In this document: piece after piece, positions 42,862-52,619 of the stretch
Numbering within the stretch: the stretch's first letter is position 1
Layout: each line of letters starts with the position of its first letter
Source of the DNA: Caryophanales bacterium UBA5603
Lineage (GTDB): Bacteria; Bacillota_I; Bacilli_A; Izemoplasmatales; Hujiaoplasmataceae
Assembly: GCA_002424815.1 (NCBI GenBank)
Contig: DILB01000019.1
Span: 35,151 to 99,150, forward strand
DNA length: 64,000 bases
Reading direction: 5' to 3'
The notes under the pieces: generated by a model
What the model was told of the DNA's origin: nothing
Database searches by the model: none
Seen by the model: the letters and a program-made list of their open reading frames with translations, nothing else
Position numbers and translations under genes: made by a program

Positions 42862-43242
42862 TTATTCAGAAGCGATGTTTTCTCGCCAATCAGGTGCTTT
42901 TTCATCTTGTGCGAAATACTCTGTCAAATTCACAATCAAACCATTTTCGAACCGAAAAAAAGCGACAGCTCGAAAACTTTTGGGAAGTATCTCATCTTTA
43001 CTCGTGATTAATACAATTGAAATGATGTTTCTTTCTGTCATTTGAACATCTTCTAGTCTCAATTGCCATAATCCTGGGTACATCCGATTGATGCGAATAT
43101 ATTCATCAACGCTGAATATTTCATCGGTATTTGGCCATGCAATCTTGGCGTTTTGGTGAAAGAACCCTCTTAAAGTTTCCCAATCATGGTTATCCATACT
43201 ATTCCAAAATTCGGTGACGGCTTTTTTGTAATTAAACGTCAT
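42862..43242 (-). CDS. SnoaL/NTF2-like protein
   Basis: The 126-residue protein has the cone-shaped NTF2/SnoaL pattern: an N-terminal helix (VTEFWNSMDNHDWETLRGFFHQNAKIAWP), a central strand and FENGLIVNLTEYFAQDEKAPDW at the end. Such domains bind small hydrophobic ligands or act as isomerases; this one has no diagnostic catalytic residues I can name. GGAGGG precedes the ATG. It lies 16 bp after the DEAD-box helicase gene and may be cotranscribed with it. Confidence 0.72.
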   Translation of the reverse strand: MTFNYKKAVTEFWNSMDNHDWETLRGFFHQNAKIAWPNTDEIFSVDEYIRINRMYPGLWQLRLEDVQMTERNIISIVLITSKDEILPKSFRAVAFFRFENGLIVNLTEYFAQDEKAPDWRENIASE

Positions 43243-43258
43243 TTTATACCCTCCATCA

Positions 43259-44551
43259 TTATTTGTTTTTAATGTTGTGATAAGGCTGTTTTGGTCGATT
43301 GTATTGTTTTTGTGCTTCGCGATTTTTTTGTAATTGTGCTAATTGTTGGGTCGAGGGTTGTGGTTTTTGAGTAACCGTTTTGCCCGCAGCCCTTGCATCT
43401 TTTTTCGCAAAAATACCATGATAAGGATGATCAATGATCACCGGTATTTTGATGCCAATATGTCTTTCAATATCTTTTAACAAACCTTCTTCTTCCTCAC
43501 CACAAAAAGAGATGGAATCGCCAGCCAAACCGGCTCTTCCTGTACGGCCAATTCGGTGGATGTATGTTTCAGGCACTTCTGGCAAATCATAATTGATGAC
43601 ATGCGATAGTTTTTCAATATCGAGACCTCTCGCCGCAATATCGGTAGCGACGAGAACTCGCAATTCGCGGTTTTTAAATTTCGCTAATGCTTGGGTTCTT
43701 GCGCCTTGAGATTTATTTCCATGGATCGCTTCAGCGTAAATTCCTGATAATCCTAAATCTTTGACAATTTTATTGGCCCCATGTTTGGTTCTTGAAAAAA
43801 CCAAAACCGATTCAATTTTAGGATTTTTTAACAAATGAATCAGAAGATTGGTTTTATTCTTCTTTAAAACAAAATACATTTTTTGATTGATGGCCTCAAC
43901 CGTTGTTTCAACCGGATCAATGGCGATACGAACTGGATCAATTAGGATTGAATTCGCTAAATCCGCGATTGCTTTGGGCATCGTCGCTGAAAAAAGCATC
44001 GTTTGTCTTTGGGTTGGGATGGCTTGAATGATTTTTTTGACATCGTGGATGAAACCCATGTCTAGCATCCGGTCTGCTTCATCTAAAACAAAATATTCAA
44101 TGCTTTTTAAATCAATGAACCCTTGATTCATTAAGTCAAGCAACCGTCCAGGTGTCGCAATCAAAACGTCCAATCCAGCTTTAATGGCATCGGTTTGTGA
44201 TTTTTGGGGAACGCCGCCAAAGATCACAACCGTTTTAATCCCTAAGTTTTGTCCATAGTTGATGAAACTTTCCTTAATTTGAGCCGCTAATTCTCTTGTG
44301 GGGGTCAAAATTAAGGCTTTGATGGAACGGTGTCGACGTGGCGATGCGGTTGGAGTATAGAGTTTTTGTAGAATGGGAATAGCGAACGCCGCTGTTTTTC
44401 CTGTTCCCGTCTGGGCGCTTCCAAGCAAATCTTTACCTGCAAGCAACACCGGAATTGCGGCTGTTTGAATGGGGGTCGGGGTTAAATAACCTTCACTTTT
44501 TAAAGCTTCTGTGATGGGTTTAATAATATGAAGTGATTCAAATGTCATCAT
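43259..44551 (-). CDS. DEAD-box ATP-dependent RNA helicase
   Basis: The start is set at 44551 (MMTFESLHIIKPITEAL), with AAAGGAG upstream. The 430-residue protein has the full set of motifs: the Q motif (GYLTPTPIQTAAIP), AQTGTGKT, PTRELAAQ, TPGR, DEADRMLD, SATMP, the ATDIAARGLD block and HRIGRTGRAG. A basic Gln-rich tail follows (QKPQPSTQQLAQLQKNREAQKQ), as in RhlE-type helicases. It unwinds RNA in ribosome assembly or decay. It is preceded by the acyltransferase gene with a gap of about 18 bp. Confidence 0.95.
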   Translation of the reverse strand: MMTFESLHIIKPITEALKSEGYLTPTPIQTAAIPVLLAGKDLLGSAQTGTGKTAAFAIPILQKLYTPTASPRRHRSIKALILTPTRELAAQIKESFINYGQNLGIKTVVIFGGVPQKSQTDAIKAGLDVLIATPGRLLDLMNQGFIDLKSIEYFVLDEADRMLDMGFIHDVKKIIQAIPTQRQTMLFSATMPKAIADLANSILIDPVRIAIDPVETTVEAINQKMYFVLKKNKTNLLIHLLKNPKIESVLVFSRTKHGANKIVKDLGLSGIYAEAIHGNKSQGARTQALAKFKNRELRVLVATDIAARGLDIEKLSHVINYDLPEVPETYIHRIGRTGRAGLAGDSISFCGEEEEGLLKDIERHIGIKIPVIIDHPYHGIFAKKDARAAGKTVTQKPQPSTQQLAQLQKNREAQKQYNRPKQPYHNIKNK

Positions 44552-44569
44552 GTAGGCTCCTTTCAATGC

Positions 44570-45850
44570 TTATTGCCAATGATTCGTATCAATCGTTACA
44601 TGCAATCCTTCATCGCTAAGTTGACGAATGAAAAATCGTTCAAGATCAGTTTCGCGGTAGGGACGATTAAAAATAATTTTTGTTTTGCCATGATAAGTAT
44701 TCACTGCGACACCTGGCTTATGACCGCTGGCTAAATTAAATTCAAAACCCTTTACATAAGGAACCATAGTTTTTGGAAGTTCTATTGGTCCAAAGTTCGT
44801 CAAAGAAATGGTTGAAGGACGATGGCCGATGATGACATACCCAATTTTAAACAATAATTTTTTTACTGCCAAAGGCAATATCTTGATGAAAAAGTTTTTC
44901 TCAAAAGCTACATTAACATTTAAACGATCTTGTAATCGTTCCTGCGTCAATTCTTTTTCAAATTGAGCTTTGATAGATTTTAGCACTTCATCAAAGGACA
45001 TATCTTGATGCGTCGCATATAACGTCGTGTTAAAAAACAAGGAGAAATTACGTAGACTTTGAGAATAAAGGAATCGCCGCATGTTGACAGGGACACTCGA
45101 TCGGATGGGATGTTTCGCTAACTTTTTAAAATCTCCCGTTTTTACGATGGCATAATTGAGAAGCGCGACTAAATATTGTGAAATCGTCACATCATATTTT
45201 TTTGCTAATGCGCGTAAATCCGTCGTGTTAACTGTCGCATGAATTAAACCGATGCCTCCGGGCGCACGAAATTTTGTCCCTTTCATTCGATAAGCTCTGA
45301 TATTTGAAAACTTTGAGGCTTTTTTCTTTGTATACAGTGCATTATAGCTGTCTTCTAATTCTTCTTTTGTGGGGCGATCTTCTAACTGAAGCAATGACCC
45401 GTCATTGAGGATATTTATCCCACTTAGTTCTAAATAACGAGCAATGACGGCTTTTAATAAAACAAATGCCCCCGTCCCATCGGAAAGACTATGAAATACT
45501 TCTAAGGCAATCCGATTTTCATAATAAAAGAAATTAAATAAATAGCCATTATTTTGATGGGTATTCATTTTATCACAAATATAAGGACGCTCTTTTTGTA
45601 TGAGCGGTGGCAATTCATTCGGTTCATAATAGAACCAAAATAATCCTTCACGCAGTTTCACATAAAAAGAAGGAAATCGTTCTTTACAGTCCATGACAGC
45701 ATGGGTCAACAGGATTGGATCAACGCTCGAATCCATGATGGCTGCAACACGAAAAACACCGCTGTTTTTTTCAGTGGCAACGACAGGATATATTTTTCCA
45801 GCATTATCGAGACGTAACCATCTGGAATCATAAGACAAGGTTGATTTCAT
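44570..45850 (-). CDS. Condensation-like acyltransferase (alcohol acetyltransferase-like)
   Basis: The 426-residue cytoplasmic protein belongs to the CoA-dependent acyltransferase/condensation fold. The active-site motif H-x-x-x-D-G is present as FHSLSDGTGAFVLL (about 138-151), and a late DFGW-like region is replaced by SLTNFGPIEL. Such proteins transfer acyl groups to an alcohol or amine; related entries are called alcohol acetyltransferase. The upstream genes encode a small membrane protein and an HSL-type esterase in the same direction, a trio suggesting assembly and cleavage of an ester, possibly a lipid. The product is unknown. Confidence 0.7.
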   Translation of the reverse strand: MKSTLSYDSRWLRLDNAGKIYPVVATEKNSGVFRVAAIMDSSVDPILLTHAVMDCKERFPSFYVKLREGLFWFYYEPNELPPLIQKERPYICDKMNTHQNNGYLFNFFYYENRIALEVFHSLSDGTGAFVLLKAVIARYLELSGINILNDGSLLQLEDRPTKEELEDSYNALYTKKKASKFSNIRAYRMKGTKFRAPGGIGLIHATVNTTDLRALAKKYDVTISQYLVALLNYAIVKTGDFKKLAKHPIRSSVPVNMRRFLYSQSLRNFSLFFNTTLYATHQDMSFDEVLKSIKAQFEKELTQERLQDRLNVNVAFEKNFFIKILPLAVKKLLFKIGYVIIGHRPSTISLTNFGPIELPKTMVPYVKGFEFNLASGHKPGVAVNTYHGKTKIIFNRPYRETDLERFFIRQLSDEGLHVTIDTNHWQ

Positions 45851-46038
45851 TCAAAAACCTTTCTTTCTAACTCTGAGTATTGATTCACACATTGTATCAT
45901 ATTATTGTGATGATTGATACTAGAATTATCTTCAAGTTTTGTGTTAACATTCTTCTAATGTTCAATACTTGAATATGTATTAAAAAAGATCTAACAAAGA
46001 AATTGAAAGATCGTTTTTATCGAATTCAAGTAATTTTA

Positions 46039-46482
46039 TTACCAAGGCAATGCATAAGCGACGCCCAGCAAGAGGGAATATAGTGTTGCTAAATAGAATA
46101 CCCATCCCCGTTTATAATGGCGTATTAGTCCTAAAATAAGGATGACCATCACCGCTAAGAGAATACTTACTAGGATTAAATGGGTGTAAAAACTGAGAAT
46201 GAGAGTGATAACAAGGGTTGTGAGCGGACCAACGAAAATCATCGCTTTCATCGTTTGCGACGCATGACTTCTGAGGATAAATAAATAGGATAATATGAAA
46301 AGTACAGCACAAACAATGCGAATATAGTCTGCTGGAACCGCCTGAGGATTCGTTGGATAAAATAATGCTTCCAACGATAAATAGATTCCTAGATAAATCA
46401 TCCAAGCTATTGCGACGATGAAAATTCCGCCAAGCAAAATGCAAATGGTAGGGATAAAGATTGTTTTAAACCAAGTCTTCAT
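46039..46482 (-). CDS. Four-TM membrane protein (DUF6320-like)
   Basis: The 147-residue protein has four hydrophobic helices (about 8-38, 52-70, 77-100 and 102-140) with few charged residues and a terminal TLYSLLLGVAYALPW. It resembles the DUF6320-type proteins found beside condensation-like acyltransferases and esterases, but I cannot confirm the family. GGAG precedes the ATG. It lies between the esterase and the acyltransferase genes and is probably part of one transcript. Confidence 0.6.
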   Translation of the reverse strand: MKTWFKTIFIPTICILLGGIFIVAIAWMIYLGIYLSLEALFYPTNPQAVPADYIRIVCAVLFILSYLFILRSHASQTMKAMIFVGPLTTLVITLILSFYTHLILVSILLAVMVILILGLIRHYKRGWVFYLATLYSLLLGVAYALPW

Positions 46483-46508
46483 GTTCTTGCTCCTTCAATA
46501 GATTATTT

Positions 46509-47426
46509 TTATAAATATCTTTTCAGAAAGGCAATGCGTTGATTAAAACTTTCTTTAACAATCGATGAAGTCTGTACGATATCGTAGCCATGAACCGTAC
46601 CTTTTGTTTGATTTAATGTCACTTCAATTCCATTTTCTTTTAACAATTGATGAAATTGAAGACCATCATCTAAGAGGCAATCAAATTCAGCTGTTTCAAG
46701 ATATACCGGTGGCAGTTCATACGGCTTTCCATGGAATAACGGAAAAGCATATTTTTCTAAATCTCCTGTTCCATTTTTATAAAACACTTTTTCAATTAAA
46801 GGAAACATGCTGGCATTAAACATTGGAACATCGATATAATGCTTCCTTGTATAGGAGTTTTGACCTTTATCAAGCCCTGGATAGACTAAAAATAAAGCTG
46901 AAACATCTTTTTTTAAATGATCTTGATTATATAAAGCGATTCCACAAGCTAAATTACCACCCGCTGAATCACCGCATAAAGCTAAACGTTTCGGATCAAT
47001 CTGTAATTCGCTCGCGTGATTAACCACATAATCCCAGGCATCAATTGCATCATAAAAGGCGGTTGGAAAAGGATATTTCGGTGCTAATCGATAATGCACG
47101 ATAATCCCCACGGAATGGGTTAAGCGAACCATATTCATGAGATTTTTTTTATGAAAATGCGAGGCACTCATAATAAACCCACCGCCCGGGTAATACATCA
47201 GGACCGGTAATACATTATTTGAAGTTTTGGGACGATAAACATCGATTTTGATGATACCTCCATCTCTTGAAGTCACATTAATCCGTTGATGAATGATATC
47301 TTTCGGTGTTTTCATGGCGTGATATAAGACACTAACAACGAAATTTTCCACCTTAAGCAATTGAAGATTCTTTGTCATATGGAAATATTGAAGATGCTTA
47401 AAATCACGATGAACCTGATATTTCAT
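46509..47426 (-). CDS. Alpha/beta hydrolase, HSL-type esterase
   Basis: The start is set at the ATG at 47426 (MKYQVHRDF), 8 nt after AAGGAGG. The 305-residue enzyme has the hormone-sensitive-lipase family motifs: the oxyanion YYPGGGFIM (PGGG in place of the usual HGGG), the nucleophile elbow GDSAGGNLA, the Asp in ETAEFDCLLDDG and the His in GTVHGYD. It hydrolyses short esters in the cytoplasm. It is the first gene of the esterase/membrane-protein/acyltransferase trio and is preceded by a perfect 17-bp palindrome. Confidence 0.88.
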   Translation of the reverse strand: MKYQVHRDFKHLQYFHMTKNLQLLKVENFVVSVLYHAMKTPKDIIHQRINVTSRDGGIIKIDVYRPKTSNNVLPVLMYYPGGGFIMSASHFHKKNLMNMVRLTHSVGIIVHYRLAPKYPFPTAFYDAIDAWDYVVNHASELQIDPKRLALCGDSAGGNLACGIALYNQDHLKKDVSALFLVYPGLDKGQNSYTRKHYIDVPMFNASMFPLIEKVFYKNGTGDLEKYAFPLFHGKPYELPPVYLETAEFDCLLDDGLQFHQLLKENGIEVTLNQTKGTVHGYDIVQTSSIVKESFNQRIAFLKRYL

Positions 47427-47475
47427 GGGCACAGCCTCCTTAGTAATAATAAATCATCATTAATTATTACTACCA

Positions 47476-47492
47476 TTGTACTAAAAGTACAA
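47476..47492 (-). promoter_or_regulatory. 17-bp perfect palindrome over the esterase promoter
   Basis: TTGTACT-AAA-AGTACAA is symmetrical and overlaps a -35-like TTGTAC that is 17 bp from TAATAA on the minus strand. A second inverted repeat (AGTAATAAT at 47442-47450 with 47463-47471) lies downstream. This looks like a repressor site; the protein is unknown. Confidence 0.5.
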
Positions 47493-47555
47493 CAAAATTA
47501 ATAGGATTTTTCCGCATTTTGATTTTATAATTACATAAATCTCTTTTAAATCAAA

Positions 47556-47583
47556 AAAAGCAACATCCGCAGATGTCGCTTTT
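47556..47583 (-). terminator. Terminator of tldE
   Basis: An 11-bp stem with one A-C mismatch and a CGCA loop is followed by U's on the minus strand, just past the stop at 47585. Confidence 0.8.
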
Positions 47584-47584
47584 A

Positions 47585-48856
47585 TTAAATTATTTCCATA
47601 TTCGTGAGTTTTAAATATTTCGGTCCTTGATAGTTCGATAACGCGGTTAATTCTTTTGACAATCGCAACGAAGATAAAGATTGATCGATATTACCTGAGA
47701 ATGAGAAACCACTCACCGGTCGATAATGCTTTCCATCAAAATAAACGGCTAGACGAACTTCTCCCCCAATATATCCTGAATAAATATCAATTTGAATGCC
47801 TGACAGTGCAATAATTTCTAAATGCGGTTTCTTCTGCATTGTTGAAAAAGCGGTTTTTCCTTTCGGAACGCGAATCATATCCATGATGCCAGAAGGTTCA
47901 AAGTTTAAATACTGAGCATATTGATTGGAACCATAATAATTTTTAATAATTCCATTTTCAACAACTTCAATGGGTTTTAGAATAACACCATCACGATCAA
48001 ATCGATCTGCTTTCGAAGTGGGGATTAAACCAATGGATAACCATTCGCCTAAGACATCTTTTTGTATAGCATCACCGATAACTTTATCGGTTGCTTGACG
48101 GTACACTTGATCATAAGAATAATCGCTAATTAAGTTCTCAAAGAATTCTGCGACTTCTTGATCACGTAAAATGACATCCACACGAAAACGTTTTTCGATT
48201 CGGTTCGCAAGATAACGAACTTCAACGTCTTTTAATGCCGTTTTGGCGTCGTTTTGGATGATTACAAGATCCAAATGCTTATAATGGTAAAACTTCGATA
48301 GTTCGACTTTTTGTGTCTCTCCATCATAAGATGGAATCGCTTCAACCATGATTTTATAAGTGGTTTTTGTTAAATCAACCTTGCGAGAATTAACCGTATG
48401 GGTGGTCGTTTGCGTATGAAAGACTTCTAAAGCGTTGAAGCGAATGGTATCACTGGATTGGGCAAAGAAAGTGGAGGCAATCGCATCAATGGCTTCAAAT
48501 GGATGATCGGTGATGGGTTTTTCCTTCCAAGATTGTTTTTTCTGTCCTTGAACTAATTCAAAAGTTTTATTCTTAATTAATGAAGCGGCATAGATGGCTT
48601 CTTCAATTTTTAATGCCAGTTCAAGCTTCGAATATTTGCGGCTAATCGCAAAAGACGCTGAACCAAGATAATCCATTTGATCAAGATTAAACCGATGATA
48701 AACTGTCACATGATATTCATTGGTTTCGACTAAACGTTTCGTTTCGAGTTTCTGCATAACAAAAAAGGCTTGGTGACTGATGGTTTTCACTTCATTAATC
48801 AAATAATCGTGGACCATCGGATTGGCTTGAAGCGCTTTTTTTAATTGATTTATCAT
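47585..48856 (-). CDS. tldE: TldE/PmbA-type metalloprotease subunit
   Basis: The 423-residue protein matches the PmbA/TldE half of the TldD/E protease: a long N-terminal domain and a C-terminal domain with GLIPTSKADRFDRDGVILKPIEVVENG, and SGFSFSGNIDQSLSSLR near the end. It lacks the HExxxH metal site, which its partner TldD supplies. Together they form a barrel that cleaves unfolded small peptides; known substrates include microcin B17 precursors and CcdA. The start overlaps the tldD stop (ATGA), so the two subunits are translated in step. Confidence 0.9.
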   Translation of the reverse strand: MINQLKKALQANPMVHDYLINEVKTISHQAFFVMQKLETKRLVETNEYHVTVYHRFNLDQMDYLGSASFAISRKYSKLELALKIEEAIYAASLIKNKTFELVQGQKKQSWKEKPITDHPFEAIDAIASTFFAQSSDTIRFNALEVFHTQTTTHTVNSRKVDLTKTTYKIMVEAIPSYDGETQKVELSKFYHYKHLDLVIIQNDAKTALKDVEVRYLANRIEKRFRVDVILRDQEVAEFFENLISDYSYDQVYRQATDKVIGDAIQKDVLGEWLSIGLIPTSKADRFDRDGVILKPIEVVENGIIKNYYGSNQYAQYLNFEPSGIMDMIRVPKGKTAFSTMQKKPHLEIIALSGIQIDIYSGYIGGEVRLAVYFDGKHYRPVSGFSFSGNIDQSLSSLRLSKELTALSNYQGPKYLKLTNMEII

Positions 48857-50259
48857 CCGATTTTCACCTTTGCTTTCAAATAAGGACCGCCATCACTAAC
48901 GCGAACCCATTCTTTGTAACCTTTACCACAAGAACCACTGCCAATGACTTCAAAATCTTTGGAAACAGCGGTAATCGATTGAAGCAAATCGATAACGTAG
49001 CCACTCATGACCACCGGACTGACAATTTTTCCGGTGAATTGACCGTTTTTAATTTCTTTCCCATAGTGGGCGGTACATTGAATGCCCCAGTTTTTTGGAT
49101 CTTCCATGCCATTATTCGTATCGACTAACAAGAAACCGTCGTCAATACTCTGAATCATATCATCAAGATTGTCATTTCCAGCTTCAAAAAAAGTGTTAGT
49201 CATCCGTGTATAAGCCTTGCGTTTATAAGACTCACGGCGTCCATTTCCGGTGGGTTTCGTTTTTAATTGTAAAGCACTCAAAGCATCAGAAATACCTTTT
49301 CTTAAAATACCTTTATCGATGATGACCGTATCAGAAGCTAAGATGCCGTCATCATCAAAGAAATAAGAGGCAACGCTATGGATGGCACTTGCACCATCAT
49401 GCATCGTAATTAAAGGTGAAGCCACGGGTTGGTTCATAAATTCTTTTGCTAAAGCGCGGTCTTTCACAAACATATCCATTTCGACGCCATGACCAAAGGC
49501 TTCATGAGCAATGAGCCCGGTGATGGAAGGATCGGTGATGACATCGTAAAATCCAGGTGTTGGTGGCGTTGAGTCAAGCAATTGAAGGGCGGTTTGAGCC
49601 GTTTCGATGATGGATTTTTTCAGTTGATTTAAAGCTTGTTCGATGGAATTCATCCCAAAACCATCATAAGCATACTTGGTATTTTCGCCCTTTCGTGCAA
49701 TAACATAAGCCCGGGGATTACTCCAAGTGTAATATTGTTCTAATTCTTTATGGGTGGAAATAAACATTTTGGAAATTTCCGTATTTTCGATACTGACCCT
49801 CGCATTCACGATTTGTTCAGAAACTGCAATACCTGAAGCAACCATCGCTTTAAACAGGGTAATGATTTGATCGGGTGTATAATCAGCGCCGATATTTTTG
49901 CGTATAAACCGTTTTTTTAACGGTTCTTCCTTTAAAACATCGACCGTAACATTTTTGATCGAGCTCTGTTCATTCACAAGTTTTTCAATATCAAATTTAA
50001 TTTTTTCATAGTTTTTCTCACTTATTTCGTTGATAGAGTATTCATGATAGACGAACCCATTAAAGACTTTGATGACGAACCCCGATTCAGTGAGTTGACT
50101 GGGGATTACTTGCGTTGATTTTTTATCGACGGCGATGGTGATTCCATTCACATCCGTCCCTAAGACACTGACATAAGGAAAAATGAAAGAAAGTTCGGTC
50201 ACTAATCTTTTAATAAGGGGTTTTTTCTTGGTTAAATAACGTGAAAATTGATTTGTCAT
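48853..50259 (-). CDS. tldD: TldD-type metalloprotease
   Basis: The 468-residue protein has the TldD active-site segment GLIAHEAFGHGVEMD (about 250-265), whose HExxxH binds zinc, plus conserved SPVVMSGYVIDLLQSI and GSGSCGKGYKEWVRVSDGGP near the C-terminus. It is the catalytic half of the TldD/E peptidase, whose second subunit is encoded immediately downstream. It ends in TGA, confirming that UGA is a stop. GGAGGT precedes the ATG. Its usual cellular role is degrading or maturing small peptides. Confidence 0.93.
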   Translation of the reverse strand: MTNQFSRYLTKKKPLIKRLVTELSFIFPYVSVLGTDVNGITIAVDKKSTQVIPSQLTESGFVIKVFNGFVYHEYSINEISEKNYEKIKFDIEKLVNEQSSIKNVTVDVLKEEPLKKRFIRKNIGADYTPDQIITLFKAMVASGIAVSEQIVNARVSIENTEISKMFISTHKELEQYYTWSNPRAYVIARKGENTKYAYDGFGMNSIEQALNQLKKSIIETAQTALQLLDSTPPTPGFYDVITDPSITGLIAHEAFGHGVEMDMFVKDRALAKEFMNQPVASPLITMHDGASAIHSVASYFFDDDGILASDTVIIDKGILRKGISDALSALQLKTKPTGNGRRESYKRKAYTRMTNTFFEAGNDNLDDMIQSIDDGFLLVDTNNGMEDPKNWGIQCTAHYGKEIKNGQFTGKIVSPVVMSGYVIDLLQSITAVSKDFEVIGSGSCGKGYKEWVRVSDGGPYLKAKVKIG

Positions 50260-50370
50260 AGGTCATACCTCCGATGTCTTTATTTTAACATATGATCAAA
50301 AAATACATACTTTTAAAACATATAAAAAGCTTGTGAATGGCTAATATTATATAAATAACGCATTATTTAA

Positions 50371-51591
50371 TCATTCAAGGATGACGGGTTCTTGGATAAT
50401 GATTGGATTTTCTGGTAATCCTAATAAACGATTTTTAGAAATATCCATTAAGAAAGCTCCGAGTGGAGCGGTAATTAAGATGGCTAATACAGCCACGGTT
50501 AACATCGTATTACCGTTAGATATGCCTAAGGCTAATGGAATCGATCCTATTGAAGCTTGAACCGTCGCTTTGGGTATATAGGCTTCCACAACATAAATTC
50601 TTTCTTTCCAATTGAGCGATCGATGCGATGTCGCAATAAGAACCCCCACACTTCGAAAGACCAGTGCCCCAAAAATCAAGACAATAGACCATAAAAAAAC
50701 GTAAGGTATCATGGTAATGTCGACAGCCGCTCCCACTAAAACAAATAATAACATTTCAGCAAATACCCAGATTTTTTCATATTTTTTAACTAATCGATCC
50801 GCAAGAATCTGATATTTTGATAAAATCATGATTCCCATGGCTAAAATCGATAATAAGCCAGAATAAGGAATGATATGGCCGAATTCGTGTTCGATGGTGA
50901 CGAAGAATAAAGAAAAGCTGAGCAATAACAACACTTTTGTTGTGTCCCGCATGTGAAACCTTTTAAAAAACATCACAAAGAGAAATCCAAATGCCAACCC
51001 AACCCCAATTCCTAAAAGGATAGCTAAGGGTAGGCGAATCAATGCATCATAAGTAAAACGACCTTCTTGTGCCATTTTAATAAAGGAAGTAAAAAGCACA
51101 ATGACATAGATATCATCAACAGATGCGCCTGCCATAATCATTTGGGGAATACTCTTTTTCGTTCCTTGTTTCATTTCCATTAATTTTAACATTCTTGGTA
51201 CGACAATGGCCGGTGATACTGCAGCGAGGATTGAACCTAAAATAGCCGATTCAAGCAATGTCAATCCTAGAAGGATTTGACCAAAGATGATCACGCCAAT
51301 GATTTCAAAAGATGCGGGTAAAAAAGATAAAAGAATGGCTGGTCTTCCAACTTTCTTTAAATCATTTAAGTCCAGAGAAAGTCCTGCTCTTAATAATATT
51401 ATGACTAAAGCGATTTGTCTTAAATCTAAAGAAATGGTTAAGACTTCTGGCGCAATTAAGTTGAAAACATAGGGACCTAAAAGAATGCCGGCAAAAATCA
51501 TTCCGGCAACTCTGGGTAACCTTAAACGATGAAATATTTCAGATAACGCAAAGCCAATCACAATCATCAAAGATAGCGTTAAAAACATCAT
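50371..51591 (-). CDS. Cation/proton antiporter (CPA family)
   Basis: The 406-residue membrane protein has about 12 helices of PF00999 type, with RLPRVAGMIFAGILLGPYVF near the N-terminus and QMIMAGASVDDIYVIVLF around the ion site, where only one Asp pair is seen. It lacks a C-terminal RCK domain. It differs clearly from the antiporter at 19999 and has no riboswitch in its short leader, so it is regulated separately. Exchange of Na+ or K+ for H+ is expected. A poor GGGGG SD precedes the ATG. Confidence 0.85.
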   Translation of the reverse strand: MMFLTLSLMIVIGFALSEIFHRLRLPRVAGMIFAGILLGPYVFNLIAPEVLTISLDLRQIALVIILLRAGLSLDLNDLKKVGRPAILLSFLPASFEIIGVIIFGQILLGLTLLESAILGSILAAVSPAIVVPRMLKLMEMKQGTKKSIPQMIMAGASVDDIYVIVLFTSFIKMAQEGRFTYDALIRLPLAILLGIGVGLAFGFLFVMFFKRFHMRDTTKVLLLLSFSLFFVTIEHEFGHIIPYSGLLSILAMGIMILSKYQILADRLVKKYEKIWVFAEMLLFVLVGAAVDITMIPYVFLWSIVLIFGALVFRSVGVLIATSHRSLNWKERIYVVEAYIPKATVQASIGSIPLALGISNGNTMLTVAVLAILITAPLGAFLMDISKNRLLGLPENPIIIQEPVILE

Positions 51592-51647
51592 GCATACCCC
51601 CTATAAAACTCGCAAATATTATATCTATGATTCTATAGAACGTAAAT

Positions 51648-52376
51648 TTATAATGTTTCTAAAAAATAAGTTTTGAAGTTTTCAATTTGTTCATCCGTTA
51701 AACCTAAAAACTCACTGATATAGTTTTTTAAATTGCCAAAGCGAGATTTTATGGCATTCAAAAATGTTTGAAGATATAAGGGTTGTACAGTATTCAGCGG
51801 TTCAAGCTGAGCAATGACACATTCTGAAAACCCTTGATTTCTGAGACTTGTTATGGTACTGCTCAATAGTTCTTGATCAAGTAAAACATATTCTTCAATT
51901 AATTGTTCTTCATTGAAATCTAGGATTGCCATGATAATACTCGCAACAATTCCCGTGCGATCTTTTCCAGCAGCACAGTGAAACAAAAAAGGGTGTCGCT
52001 CTTGAATGATTTGTTGCATCAAAGGTTTGAGTATGGGAGAAAAAGGCAAGTAATCTCGGTAAAGTGAAATCATAAAATCCAACGATGAAGGGGCAGTCTT
52101 TTTAAAAAAAGCTTGATCCATCGGTGTGTTTGTTTTTGAGTTAGTCACATCAAAATTGATGATATCAAAATGATTTAAAATATCGCTATTTTGTCTTTCT
52201 GTTGCCGAACGCAAATCATAGATATGCTTAATCTTAAAACTGATTAAATTATGAATCTCTTGTGGGGTAATATGACTCAATTCACCACTTCGAAAAATCA
52301 TGTTTTGTTTTATTGATTTGCATTGATTATTCATCATTTTATCAGCTAGTGTTCGAAAATTCTTAACTTGATTCAT
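51648..52376 (-). CDS. Tyrosine/serine protein phosphatase (PF13350 family)
   Basis: The 242-residue protein has the CX5R loop FHCAAGKDRTGIVAS (about 133-147) and an N-terminal NFRTLADKMM/FRSGELSHITPQEI segment in which FRSGEL is typical of the Y_phosphatase3 (LipA/PtpB-like) family. It removes phosphate from Tyr or Ser/Thr, and some members act on phosphoinositides. No signal peptide is seen, so it is cytoplasmic. It is transcribed alone between the antiporter gene and the c-di-GMP sensor. Confidence 0.9.
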   Translation of the reverse strand: MNQVKNFRTLADKMMNNQCKSIKQNMIFRSGELSHITPQEIHNLISFKIKHIYDLRSATERQNSDILNHFDIINFDVTNSKTNTPMDQAFFKKTAPSSLDFMISLYRDYLPFSPILKPLMQQIIQERHPFLFHCAAGKDRTGIVASIIMAILDFNEEQLIEEYVLLDQELLSSTITSLRNQGFSECVIAQLEPLNTVQPLYLQTFLNAIKSRFGNLKNYISEFLGLTDEQIENFKTYFLETL

Positions 52377-52554
52377 GCTTTTCTCCCAATGTCAAAATTT
52401 AAATCCATTATACCTAGATTTGAAGCAAAACTCAACTTAATAAAAATTTAATCAACGATTTTTTAATTATTTGATGTTCATTCTACATCATATTTTATTA
52501 TTAAAATGATAATTTTGATGCCTATAGATTAAAGTTGAATACCTTTTAATACTA

Positions 52555-52589
52555 TAAAAATATCCAACCATAAACGTTTATGATTGGAT
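52555..52589 (-). terminator. Terminator of the PAS-GGDEF-HD-GYP gene
   Basis: An inverted repeat, ATCCAACCATAAA with TTTATGATTGGAT (52562-52574 and 52577-52589, two mismatched pairs), is followed by U's on the minus strand, about 30 bp past the stop codon. Confidence 0.7.
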
Positions 52590-52619
52590 AAATGATTAAT
52601 TTTATTTTCTTCAACTCCA

